Shown: positions 1-6,341 of the stretch, piece after piece
Layout of the letters: every line of letters starts with the position of its first letter
How positions within the stretch are numbered: the first letter of the stretch is position 1
Assembly (NCBI GenBank): GCA_023264755.1
Contig: JAHFVB010000290.1
Span: 1-6,633 of the forward strand
DNA from: Mycobacterium sp.
Lineage (GTDB): Bacteria > Actinomycetota > Actinomycetes > Mycobacteriales > Mycobacteriaceae
DNA length: 6,633 bases
Reading direction: 5' to 3'
Made by a program: the position numbers and the translations under genes
Notes under the pieces: model-generated
Seen by the model: only the letters and a program-made list of their open reading frames with translations
The model's database searches: none
What the model was told of the DNA's origin: nothing

Positions 1-1302
1 GGTCTCGTCGAGAATCGTCCTGGCGCGCTCGGAGTCTCCTGCGTTGAAGTACAGGCCGGCCAACTGGATTCGGCGTTGCGGGGTATCGCCGCCCAGCGCG
101 AGGGCCAGGCCGATCAGTTCCGCAGAGGCTTCTGGGGCACCCCTGCTCCTGGCGATGTCCGCCGCGGTGTCCAAGGCCCGCAAGGTCGCCGGGTCACCCG
201 TCGTCGAGGCCAGCGCCAGCTGTCGGGCGTGAGCTTCGGGCTCGGCGATGAGCTCGGCGAGGCGGCGGTGCATGGCGCGGCGGGCGGCCGGAGCGGCCCG
301 TTGGTAGACACCCTTGGCCAGGATCGGATGGCCGAACCGGATGCGGTGGCCGTCCAGGGTGACGATGCCCTGCTGCTCGGCTGGTTCGAGCAGTTCGACG
401 AGCTCGCGACTTTCGGTGTTCGTGGCCCGCGAGACCAGTTCGATGGTGGGCGCGGCCAGGCAGGAGCTGGCCAGCAGCGCCGGCTCCGCACGGCCGGTGA
501 CGCTGCCGATGCGGTGGTTCACCAGTTCGGTCAACGAGCGGGGCAGTACTTCGTTGGCGCCGCTGCCGCCCTCGTCGATGGATCTGGCGAGCTCGAGTGC
601 GTAGAAGGGGTTCCCGCCGGAGGTTTCGTGAATGCGCATCATCGTCGGCCTCGGGTACGAGTGCCCGAGCCGCTGCGATAGCACGGCGTGCAACGCTCCG
701 ATGGTCAACGGCTGCAGGGTGATTCGTCGGAGTCGTTCGGGCCGTGGAGGCGCAAACCAGGAGCCCGGCGTGGGCTCGGTGGCACTGGTGCGCACCGTTC
801 CCAGCAAGCCGACGGGGCCGTGGAGTCGGCGCGCCACGAACTCGAGCACGTGGGCACTGGACGAGTCGAGCCATTGCAGGTCGTCGATGGCGAGCAGGAC
901 TGGCCCCGCTTCGCAGAGCTGGTCCAGCACGGCGAGGAAGCCGGCCGCGACGGCGCGCCGATCCGTATGGGCCTGGCCGTCCTCGGCGCTGGCGCGCAAC
1001 GTGATCCGGTCCACGGCCTGGCGCTGCGGCGCGGGCAGGTTGGCCCAGGTGGCCGGCGGGACCGGCGCGAGCAGGTCGGCCAACGCCGTGTAGGCCATCA
1101 CCGATTCGGAGGCCGCGGGCCGGGTGGTGAGGGTCTGGAAGCCGCGTTCGCGCGCCGATTCGACCGCGGCCAACCAGCGCGTGGTCTTGCCGATGCCGGG
1201 TTCCCCGTCGAGTAACAACGCCGACGGAGCTCCCAACGCGTCGGTCAACAACCGCGAGATCGCCAGGGAAGCATCGAGATCGGTTACTCCTTCAGCCCCC
1301 AC
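1..1302 (-). CDS. LuxR/MalT-type AAA ATPase transcriptional regulator, N-terminal part (runs off left edge)
   Basis: The frame is open from an in-frame TGA at 1317-1315 to base 1, giving 434 visible codons. It resembles the large actinobacterial ATP-binding regulators that carry a LuxR-type helix-turn-helix at the C-terminus; that domain would lie outside the window. Walker A is GEPGIGKTT (residues 33-41) and Walker B is VLLAIDD (135-141), followed by LQWLDSSS. A GGNPFY motif typical of this STAND-like ATPase family sits at 229-234. The end reads GLYFNAGDSERARTIL, like a TPR-type helical repeat. GTG at 1302 is chosen because it is the only usual start codon between the upstream stop and Walker A that keeps the full N-terminal helix; it has no clear Shine-Dalgarno sequence, so the start is uncertain. 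The gene begins 22 bases after the acyl-CoA dehydrogenase stop on the same strand, so it may be co-transcribed. The inducing signal and targets are unknown. Confidence 0.88.
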   Translation of the reverse strand, partial: MGAEGVTDLDASLAISRLLTDALGAPSALLLDGEPGIGKTTRWLAAVESARERGFQTLTTRPAASESVMAYTALADLLAPVPPATWANLPAPQRQAVDRITLRASAEDGQAHTDRRAVAAGFLAVLDQLCEAGPVLLAIDDLQWLDSSSAHVLEFVARRLHGPVGLLGTVRTSATEPTPGSWFAPPRPERLRRITLQPLTIGALHAVLSQRLGHSYPRPTMMRIHETSGGNPFYALELARSIDEGGSGANEVLPRSLTELVNHRIGSVTGRAEPALLASSCLAAPTIELVSRATNTESRELVELLEPAEQQGIVTLDGHRIRFGHPILAKGVYQRAAPAARRAMHRRLAELIAEPEAHARQLALASTTGDPATLRALDTAADIARSRGAPEASAELIGLALALGGDTPQRRIQLAGLYFNAGDSERARTILDET

Positions 1303-1324
1303 ACAGGAACCATCTCACAGCGAA

Positions 1325-3436
1325 TTACGGATCGCGAGGCAAACCTAGCAACCGCTCGGCAATGATGTTCAGCTGGACCTCGGCGATGGCGCCGTCGGTG
1401 CCGAACGAGGAGACGCCGAACTCGGCGTAGCCCTGGCCGGTCTTCATCGACAGCAGCTTGCTGATCGCGGCCGCCGGCATCGGGTCACCGCCGGCGAGCG
1501 TGAGCAACGTGGAGCGCATGTTGAGCAGCTTGGCGGCGTGGCCCTCGGCGATCAGCCGGCCCGCCTCGTGTTGTTCGAGCTGGTCGAAGTGTCCCTCGGC
1601 GAGGAACTGGACGAACTGTTCGAGGCTGGCCAGGAACGGCGGTTCGCTGCTGCCGATGGACACCCGCTCGTTGGTCAGCGTGTTGCGGCTGACTTCCCAG
1701 CCGCGGTCCACCTCGCCGAGCACGAGGTCGTCGGGCACGAACACGTCGTCGATGAACACCGTGTTGAACATGGCGTTGCCGGTGAGCTCGCGCAGCGGCT
1801 TGACCTCGACGCCCTCGCTCTCCATGTCGAGCAGGAAGTAGGTGATGCCGTTGTGCTTGGGAGCGCTCGGGTTCGTCCGCGCCAGCAGGGCGCCCCACTT
1901 CGAGAACTGTGCGCCGGTGGTCCAGATCTTCTGCCCGGTGATGCGCCAGCCGCCGTCGACCTTGACGGCCTTGGTGGTCAGGCTCGCCAGGTCGGAACCG
2001 GCGCCGGGCTCGGAGAACAGCTGGCACCAGATCAGCTCGCCGCGGAACGTCGGAGGCAGGAAGCGCTGTTGCTGCTCATTGGTGCCGTAGGCGACGATCG
2101 AGGGGATGATCCAGGCGGCGATGCCCATCTGGGGCCGCTTGACCTGTCCGCTGGCGAACTCCTGCGCGATGATGATCTGCTCGATCGGTTGGGCTCCGCG
2201 GCCCCAGGGCTTGGGCAGATGTGGCGTCACCCAGCCGCCCTCGGCGAGCGCGGTGTTGCGCTCCTCGCGCGGAATGGCCTTCAGCGCAGCGACTTCGGCC
2301 CGGATGTCCGCCCGCAGCTTCTCGGTGTCCGGATCGAGGTCGATGTCGATGGAGCGCATCCCGGTCTTGGTCGCGACGTCGACGATTCGTTGCGGGTAGT
2401 CGGCCGCGCGTCCGAAGCAGGCGGCCAGCAGGATGGCGCGCCGGTAGTACACGTTGGTGTCGTGCTCCCACGTGAAGCCGATGCCGCCGTGCACCTGGAT
2501 GCAGTCCTGCGCGCAGTGCTGTGCGGCGACGGGCGCGAGGGTGGCGGCGACGGCGGCGGCGAACTCGAAGGCGCTGTCCTGCTTGCCTTCCCGCACTTCG
2601 TCGAGGGCCCGGGCGGCATCCCAGACCGCGGCGGTGGCGCGCTCGGTCTCGGCGATCATGCCTGCGCACTTGTGCTTGATGGCCTGGAACTGCCCGATGG
2701 GTCGGCCGAACTGTTCGCGGATCTTGGCGTATCCGGCCGCGGCGTCGGTGGCCCAGCGGGCGACGCCGATGCATTCGGCGGACAGCAGTGTCGACATGAC
2801 GGCGCGGGCCAGCGTGCGGCTCAGGTTCGAGAGCACCCGATCGTCCCCGACCTCGACGGCGTTGGCGCGGACGTGAGCCAGTGGACGCAGCGGGTCGACG
2901 CTCTTGACGGGCTCGAGTTCGACCTGGTCGGCATCGAGGACCACCCACTCCTCGCTGCCGTCGATGGCCACGGGCAGCACCAGGATCGAGGCCTGAGCGG
3001 CGGCGGGCACGGCCCTGACCTCGCCGCGGATGACGAGCCCCCCGCCGTGACGCGTTGCGGTCAGTCCGGAGTCGATGGCATAGGCGGCGATGGCGTCGCC
3101 GGAGGCCAGCGCTTCCAGGCGCTTGTCAGCTGGATCGTTGGCGGCGATCAACGCGCTGGCGATGGCGGAAGGGACGAAGGGACCCGGTACGGCGCCGTAG
3201 CCGAATTCGGCCAGCACGATGGCCAATTCGAGGATGCCGAAGCCCTGACCGCCCACGGACTCGGACAGGTGGACACCCTGCAGGCCCTGGTCGGCGGCGG
3301 CCTTCCAGTACGTCGGCGGATTGGCGATGGGGGTCTCCAGCGCCTCGTGCAGGACCTCGGATGGCGCGACGCGCTTGACGAACTCCCGGACGGAATCGGC
3401 CAGGTCGATGTGCTCGGAAACGATCGCGATGGGCAT
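1325..3436 (-). CDS. fadE6: Two-domain (fused) acyl-CoA dehydrogenase, FadE6-like, 703 aa
   Basis: This is a predicted flavin-dependent acyl-CoA dehydrogenase that introduces an alpha,beta double bond into an acyl-CoA in the cytoplasm. At 703 residues it is almost twice the usual 380, because two dehydrogenase units are joined. The N-terminal unit (about 1-355) keeps the C-terminal helical signatures REQFGRPIGQFQAIKH (240-255) and QVHGGIGFTWEHD (314-326), but its middle beta domain lacks the usual FSEPGAGSD-like loop. The C-terminal unit (about 360-703) has LFSEPGAGSDLAS (473-485), GQKIWTTGA (501-509), NERVSIG (589-595) and a final AERLLGLPRDP. The start at ATG 3436 is preceded by AAGGAG five bases away. 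A GTG at 3502 would add 22 residues. Size, the MPIAIVSEH start and the neighbours suggest M. tuberculosis FadE6 (Rv0271c), recalled and not aligned; FadE22 or FadE34 are alternative relatives. The substrate is unknown. Confidence 0.9.
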   Translation of the reverse strand: MPIAIVSEHIDLADSVREFVKRVAPSEVLHEALETPIANPPTYWKAAADQGLQGVHLSESVGGQGFGILELAIVLAEFGYGAVPGPFVPSAIASALIAANDPADKRLEALASGDAIAAYAIDSGLTATRHGGGLVIRGEVRAVPAAAQASILVLPVAIDGSEEWVVLDADQVELEPVKSVDPLRPLAHVRANAVEVGDDRVLSNLSRTLARAVMSTLLSAECIGVARWATDAAAGYAKIREQFGRPIGQFQAIKHKCAGMIAETERATAAVWDAARALDEVREGKQDSAFEFAAAVAATLAPVAAQHCAQDCIQVHGGIGFTWEHDTNVYYRRAILLAACFGRAADYPQRIVDVATKTGMRSIDIDLDPDTEKLRADIRAEVAALKAIPREERNTALAEGGWVTPHLPKPWGRGAQPIEQIIIAQEFASGQVKRPQMGIAAWIIPSIVAYGTNEQQQRFLPPTFRGELIWCQLFSEPGAGSDLASLTTKAVKVDGGWRITGQKIWTTGAQFSKWGALLARTNPSAPKHNGITYFLLDMESEGVEVKPLRELTGNAMFNTVFIDDVFVPDDLVLGEVDRGWEVSRNTLTNERVSIGSSEPPFLASLEQFVQFLAEGHFDQLEQHEAGRLIAEGHAAKLLNMRSTLLTLAGGDPMPAAAISKLLSMKTGQGYAEFGVSSFGTDGAIAEVQLNIIAERLLGLPRDP

Positions 3437-3441
3437 GTCTG

Positions 3442-3447
3442 CTCCTT
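3442..3447 (-). promoter_or_regulatory. Shine-Dalgarno site of the FadE6-like gene
   Basis: AAGGAG on the minus strand lies five bases before ATG 3436. It decides the start of the acyl-CoA dehydrogenase in favour of this ATG over the in-frame GTG at 3502, which has no comparable site and overlaps the upstream stop codon. Confidence 0.7.
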
Positions 3448-3498
3448 TGAAGGCATCCTCTGTCAACCGGTGGGTTGGGAACGACGATACCTGGGCCG

Positions 3499-4470
3499 TC
3501 ACGCCCTACGGGCGGGAACCTCGTTCACCAGGTTCACCAAGTCGGTGCCGTCGCGCAGACGCGCGCAGTTGTCGACCGCCTCGATCAAATAGCGCCGCAT
3601 CGTGTCCGCGGTGTACCAGGTGACATGGGGGGTGAGCACGACGTTGTCCAGGGTCAGCAGTGGGTTGTCGCGCGGTACCGGCTCGACGGCGAAGACGTCG
3701 AGCCCCGCCGCGGCGAGCCGGCCCGAACGCAATGCGTCGACCAGGGCCGATTCGTCGACGATCGGACCTCTCGAGGTATTGATCAACACGGCTTCGGAAC
3801 CCATGCGGGCCAGCGCAGCGGCGTCCAACAGGCCGGCCGTGGCGTCGTTCAGCGGCAGGTGCAGCGAGACGATGTCGCTGGCGGTCAGCAGGTCGGGCAA
3901 CGTCCGCCAGCCGGGGTGGCCGTCGTCGCGGGTACTGGTGTGCAGCACCTTGGCGGGGTCGGTGCCCATCGCCAGCACGATGCGTTCCACGCGTTTGGCG
4001 ACGTTGCCGTAACCGACCAAACCCACGGTGCAGCCGCCGATGTCGCGGACGGTCTCGCCGAGTGAGGGGTCCGACGGCCAGCCGCGTCCGGACCGGATAG
4101 CCCGGTCCAACGCAGGCAGTCGGCGCAGCGCGGCGAGCATCAGCAGCACCGTCCCCTCGGCCACCGACGGCGCGTTGGCGCCGGGCATGTTGGCCACCGC
4201 GATGCCGAGCCGCGTCGCGGCGGCCACGTCGATGGTGTTCACCCCGGCGCCGAGCTTGTGCACCAGCCGGCAGCGCCCGGCCCGTTCGAGGTCGGCGCCC
4301 GACAGCGGGCGCAGCACGTGCCAGATGACGTCCGCTCCGGGCAGTTCGCGGTAGAAGGTCTCGTCGTCGTTCTCGGCGCAGTATCGGATGTCCAGCCAAT
4401 CCGATTGGGGGGCAAGGAAGTCCAGGACCTTCGCACCAGGGGTGAAGTGGGCCAGCACGTTTAGCGCCAT
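3499..4470 (-). CDS. D-2-hydroxyacid dehydrogenase (NAD(P)-dependent), 323 aa
   Basis: This predicted cytoplasmic oxidoreductase interconverts a D-2-hydroxyacid and a 2-oxoacid. The length is normal for the family. The catalytic domain contributes KLGAGVNTID (72-81) and the C-terminal closing segment. The nucleotide-binding domain shows GLVGYGNVA (150-158), a GxGxxA variant of the Rossmann glycine motif. The expected catalytic triad is present: Arg234 in NTSRGPIVDE, Glu263 in DVFAVEP, and His282 in TPHVTWYT. At the end of the second Rossmann strand (VLHTSTR, 175-181) the acidic residue typical of NAD enzymes is replaced by Ser179, with Arg181 nearby, which suggests NADP preference (inference). 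ATG 4470 is chosen because the homologous sequence begins there; an open extension to 5079 is only a shadow of the hydrolase. It overlaps the end of the hydrolase by ten bases (ATGGCGCTAA), implying coupled translation. Sequence alone does not separate glyoxylate, hydroxypyruvate, phosphoglycerate or other substrates. Confidence 0.9.
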   Translation of the reverse strand: MALNVLAHFTPGAKVLDFLAPQSDWLDIRYCAENDDETFYRELPGADVIWHVLRPLSGADLERAGRCRLVHKLGAGVNTIDVAAATRLGIAVANMPGANAPSVAEGTVLLMLAALRRLPALDRAIRSGRGWPSDPSLGETVRDIGGCTVGLVGYGNVAKRVERIVLAMGTDPAKVLHTSTRDDGHPGWRTLPDLLTASDIVSLHLPLNDATAGLLDAAALARMGSEAVLINTSRGPIVDESALVDALRSGRLAAAGLDVFAVEPVPRDNPLLTLDNVVLTPHVTWYTADTMRRYLIEAVDNCARLRDGTDLVNLVNEVPARRA

Positions 4471-5603
4471 CGCTTGGCAATCCACTTCGCGATGACGTCG
4501 GCCTGCTCGCTGCGGGCTCCGGGCGTGGTGAAGTAGTGGTCGGAATCGATGACGCACGAGGACTTGTCCGGGCTGGCCAGGGCGTCGTAGATGCGTTGCG
4601 CATCGGATGGATAGACCCCGGTGTCCTGTTCGGCATTGATGACCAGGGCCGGGCAATCGATGCGGGCCAGGTGCGGCTCGGCTCTGGTCTGTGCGTGCCG
4701 CATGCTCCACATGCCGAGCCAGCTGCGCAGCGTGCAGGCCGCTGCGATGCCGTGGGCCGACCGGTTGGCGTTGACGGGTATCCCCGCGTAGCACGCATTG
4801 GCGGGGCGCTTCGTCGGCTCCAGGGTCGGGTCGACCATGCGGAGGTCCGCCCAGGTGCGCAGCACGGTGAACGGGCGGTCGGAGTAACCGGCCTTGCGAA
4901 CGCGTGTGAACTCGGCTTCGACCCAGTCGGTGATGGCGTGGTTGCGCGCGAGTTGGGCTGCGCGGTAACGCTCCACGAACTCCGCCGAGTAGGGCGGTCC
5001 GTTGACCGGGCGGAAGGGGTCGAGGGTCGGATCGCTTGCCACCGCGTCCAGCTCGTCGACGACGGAGCCGTCCATCCACGCCGTGAGTACGTCTGGGCGG
5101 CCCGGGTGCGCAGCGCTGGCGACGTAGCCGTCCGCGGGCAGCAGGTCGGTCAGGCCCACGGCCGGGCGCATGCCCTCCAGCGGGGTGACGTGCGGATCGA
5201 CGGCTTGGGCCTGGTAGGCGGCCATCAATGAGCCGCCACCCGAATTGCCCAGTAGCACCACGGTTTCGATACCCTGGACCTCACGCAGCCACCGTACTCC
5301 GACGCCGATGTCCACCAGCGCGTGATCGAGCAGAAAGCTGCTCTCGTAGCCGCGGAAGCGAGTGTTCCAGCCGAGGAAGCCGATGCCGCGGGTGGCCAGG
5401 TAATCCGCCAGGTAGTGCTCGGAGAAGTCGATCTGATAGTGCGCGGCGATTACCGCGATCTTCGGTTTGCGGCCCACTCCGCGGTAGTAGATGCCCTGGC
5501 AGGGGTGCCCGCCGGACCCGGCCCGGCGGGCGGTGGGCGAGTCGACGCCGATGAACTCCCTGGTCACGCCGGGGGCGGCCGACCGCCCCGGACTCTTCGT
5601 CAT
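4461..5603 (-). CDS. Alpha/beta hydrolase (esterase/thioesterase-like), Rv0272c-like, 380 aa
   Basis: A predicted serine hydrolase, probably cytoplasmic: no signal peptide or membrane segment is visible. The nucleophile elbow is GNSGGG, with Ser121 after a hydrophobic strand (ETVVLLGNS). The likely acid is Asp327 in VINAEQDTGVYP and the likely base is His356 in IDSDHYF, in the order expected for the fold. AVIAAHYQIDFSEHYLADYL (50-69) and GFLGWNTRFRG (75-85) match the early strands and helix, and a long lid-like insertion separates the nucleophile from the acid (about 140-310). Start ATG 5603 has AGGAGG ten bases upstream and shares ATGA with the stop of the TetR gene, so the two are probably translated from one mRNA. 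The length agrees with my memory of M. tuberculosis Rv0272c (about 377 residues). It could cleave an ester, a thioester or a carbon-carbon bond; the sequence does not tell which. Confidence 0.88.
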   Translation of the reverse strand: MTKSPGRSAAPGVTREFIGVDSPTARRAGSGGHPCQGIYYRGVGRKPKIAVIAAHYQIDFSEHYLADYLATRGIGFLGWNTRFRGYESSFLLDHALVDIGVGVRWLREVQGIETVVLLGNSGGGSLMAAYQAQAVDPHVTPLEGMRPAVGLTDLLPADGYVASAAHPGRPDVLTAWMDGSVVDELDAVASDPTLDPFRPVNGPPYSAEFVERYRAAQLARNHAITDWVEAEFTRVRKAGYSDRPFTVLRTWADLRMVDPTLEPTKRPANACYAGIPVNANRSAHGIAAACTLRSWLGMWSMRHAQTRAEPHLARIDCPALVINAEQDTGVYPSDAQRIYDALASPDKSSCVIDSDHYFTTPGARSEQADVIAKWIAKRWR

Positions 5604-6229
5604 GTCGGCGGATCCTCCTGGTGGTAGATGGTCCGATAGAAGATGGCGGCCAAGGTCGCGATGCAGGCTTGGTCATCGGCGGTCTTGGCGCCGTCGCCGC
5701 TGAGTTGCACGTAGCAGAACTGGTTGAGCATCGACACCAGCGCGACGGCGATCAGGTGCGGGTCATCGGCGGCGCAATGCCCATGGCGCTGAGCCTGTTT
5801 GACCATCGCGGTGACGAGGCTGATCGGTAGCTCGCAGATCTCGGCCCAGTACTGCGCGAAGTCATCGCTGATCATCGCCAGTTGCGACACGCTGATGATC
5901 TCCGCCAATCGATGGCGGTAGGTGTTCCAGTGTGCGGCCGCCGCCCGGTGGGCTCGCTCCCGGTTGCTCAGGTCGGGTTCGGTGACGGCTTGGGCCCGGT
6001 CCCTGGCCTCGTCGCGGAAGCGCACCGCCCACTGGCGCACCATCGCTTCCTTAGAGTCGTAGTAGTTGTAGAAGGACGCGGTGGATCGACCGGCCTCCGC
6101 GGCGATGTCGGCGATCGTGGTGGCCAGAATTCCCTTGCGTGCGACCACGGTTCGCGCGGCCACGTCGATGGCCGCCTGGGTTTGTCGGCCACGCTGAGTG
6201 GGCAGTTGCTCGCGCGGAGCGATGGTCAC
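5600..6229 (-). CDS. TetR/AcrR-family transcriptional regulator, 209 aa
   Basis: A one-component repressor with an N-terminal DNA-binding domain and a C-terminal ligand pocket. The helix-turn-helix is clear: TTIADIAAEAGRSTASFYNYYDSKEAM has its recognition part at about residues 46-60 (GRSTASFYNYYDSKE), with the usual F-Y-x-Y/H-F/Y-x-S/D-K-E ending. Residues 70-209 are helical with no recognisable ligand signature. GTG 6229 is chosen because the family's N-terminal helix (QTQAAIDVAARTVVARKG) begins about 16 residues later; the open extension to 6418 would run through the divergent promoter and into the VOC gene on the other strand. The GTG has a poor Shine-Dalgarno sequence, so the exact start is uncertain. 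The stop overlaps the hydrolase start (ATGA). Its position first in the operon and divergent from the VOC gene suggests autoregulation and control of both directions. It corresponds in position and size to M. tuberculosis Rv0273c, from memory. Confidence 0.88.
   Translation of the reverse strand: MTIAPREQLPTQRGRQTQAAIDVAARTVVARKGILATTIADIAAEAGRSTASFYNYYDSKEAMVRQWAVRFRDEARDRAQAVTEPDLSNRERAHRAAAAHWNTYRHRLAEIISVSQLAMISDDFAQYWAEICELPISLVTAMVKQAQRHGHCAADDPHLIAVALVSMLNQFCYVQLSGDGAKTADDQACIATLAAIFYRTIYHQEDPPT
5614..5619 (-). promoter_or_regulatory. Shine-Dalgarno site of the alpha/beta hydrolase gene
   Basis: A perfect AGGAGG on the minus strand lies ten bases before ATG 5603, within the last codons of the TetR gene. 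It supports the chosen start and suggests efficient translation of the hydrolase in addition to coupling through the ATGA overlap. Confidence 0.65.
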
Positions 6230-6270
6230 GGGCTGGCCATTTCTGGAACGGTGGAGGGCTTGAGGGAAAT

Positions 6271-6292
6271 CTGAACCTGATGTTAGATTCAG
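6271..6292. promoter_or_regulatory. Candidate TetR operator: imperfect 22-base palindrome
   Basis: The outer arms are CTGAA and TTCAG, perfectly complementary. After one mismatch the inner pairs CT/AG also match, giving eight of eleven possible base pairs around a centre between 6281 and 6282. Size and symmetry suit a TetR-family dimer site. It overlaps the best -10 candidates of both divergent promoters. Binding by the adjacent regulator is inferred from position. Confidence 0.5.
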
Positions 6293-6328
6293 TTGTTGGC
6301 CTTGACCAGTCCTGGGTCGGGGGCAATC

Positions 6329-6334
6329 GAGGAG
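6329..6334 (+). promoter_or_regulatory. Shine-Dalgarno site of the VOC gene
   Basis: GAGGAG ends seven bases before ATG 6342 on the plus strand. It fixes the start of the VOC-family gene and marks the right end of the divergent intergenic region. Confidence 0.65.
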
Positions 6335-6341
6335 CGGCGCA

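Larger units (their letters stand above)
6230..6341. promoter_or_regulatory. Divergent intergenic promoter region between TetR and VOC genes
   Basis: This 112-base region must hold the promoters of both divergent genes. For the plus strand, TTGAGG (6260-6265) and TAGATT (6284-6289), 18 bases apart, are a fair sigma-70-like pair. For the minus strand, TGGTCA (6308-6303) and TAACAT (6285-6280), 17 bases apart, are another. The two -10 candidates overlap within the palindrome at 6271-6292, so one bound repressor could block both. The region is visibly more AT-rich around 6265-6295 than its surroundings. A second, short inverted repeat CCAGTCCTGG lies at 6306-6315. The promoter boxes are matches by eye only, each four of six to consensus. 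Confidence 0.5.

Noticed and set aside
76..681. Plus-strand and alternative minus-strand open frames across 1-1300.
   Set aside because: They are compositionally biased shadows. The minus-strand frame with Walker A, Walker B and GGNPFY motifs explains the whole stretch without any frameshift.
1284..1313. A nine-codon ORF (MVPVWGLKE) on the minus strand just before the LuxR-type ATPase frame, ending in AAGGAGTAA.
   Set aside because: It is very short, has no ribosome binding site of its own, and its AAGGAG has no in-frame start for the ATPase at a normal distance. Probably chance.
3461..3466. A perfect TTGACA on the minus strand between the dehydrogenase and FadE6-like genes, as an internal promoter.
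   Set aside because: No acceptable -10 element follows at 16-19 bases; that position falls in the ribosome binding site and start codon region.
1538..3592. A 684-codon open frame on the plus strand opposite the acyl-CoA dehydrogenase gene.
   Set aside because: It is the mirror of a high-GC gene with few stop codons on the opposite strand. Its translation is rich in Gly, Asp, Val and Ala with no family motif, while the minus-strand frame has clear acyl-CoA dehydrogenase signatures.
4471..5079. N-terminal extension of the hydroxyacid dehydrogenase to give 526 residues, possibly a fusion.
   Set aside because: The extra residues are Arg/Pro/Gly-rich with no domain and overlap the hydrolase coding sequence in another frame. 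The enzyme is complete from ATG 4470.
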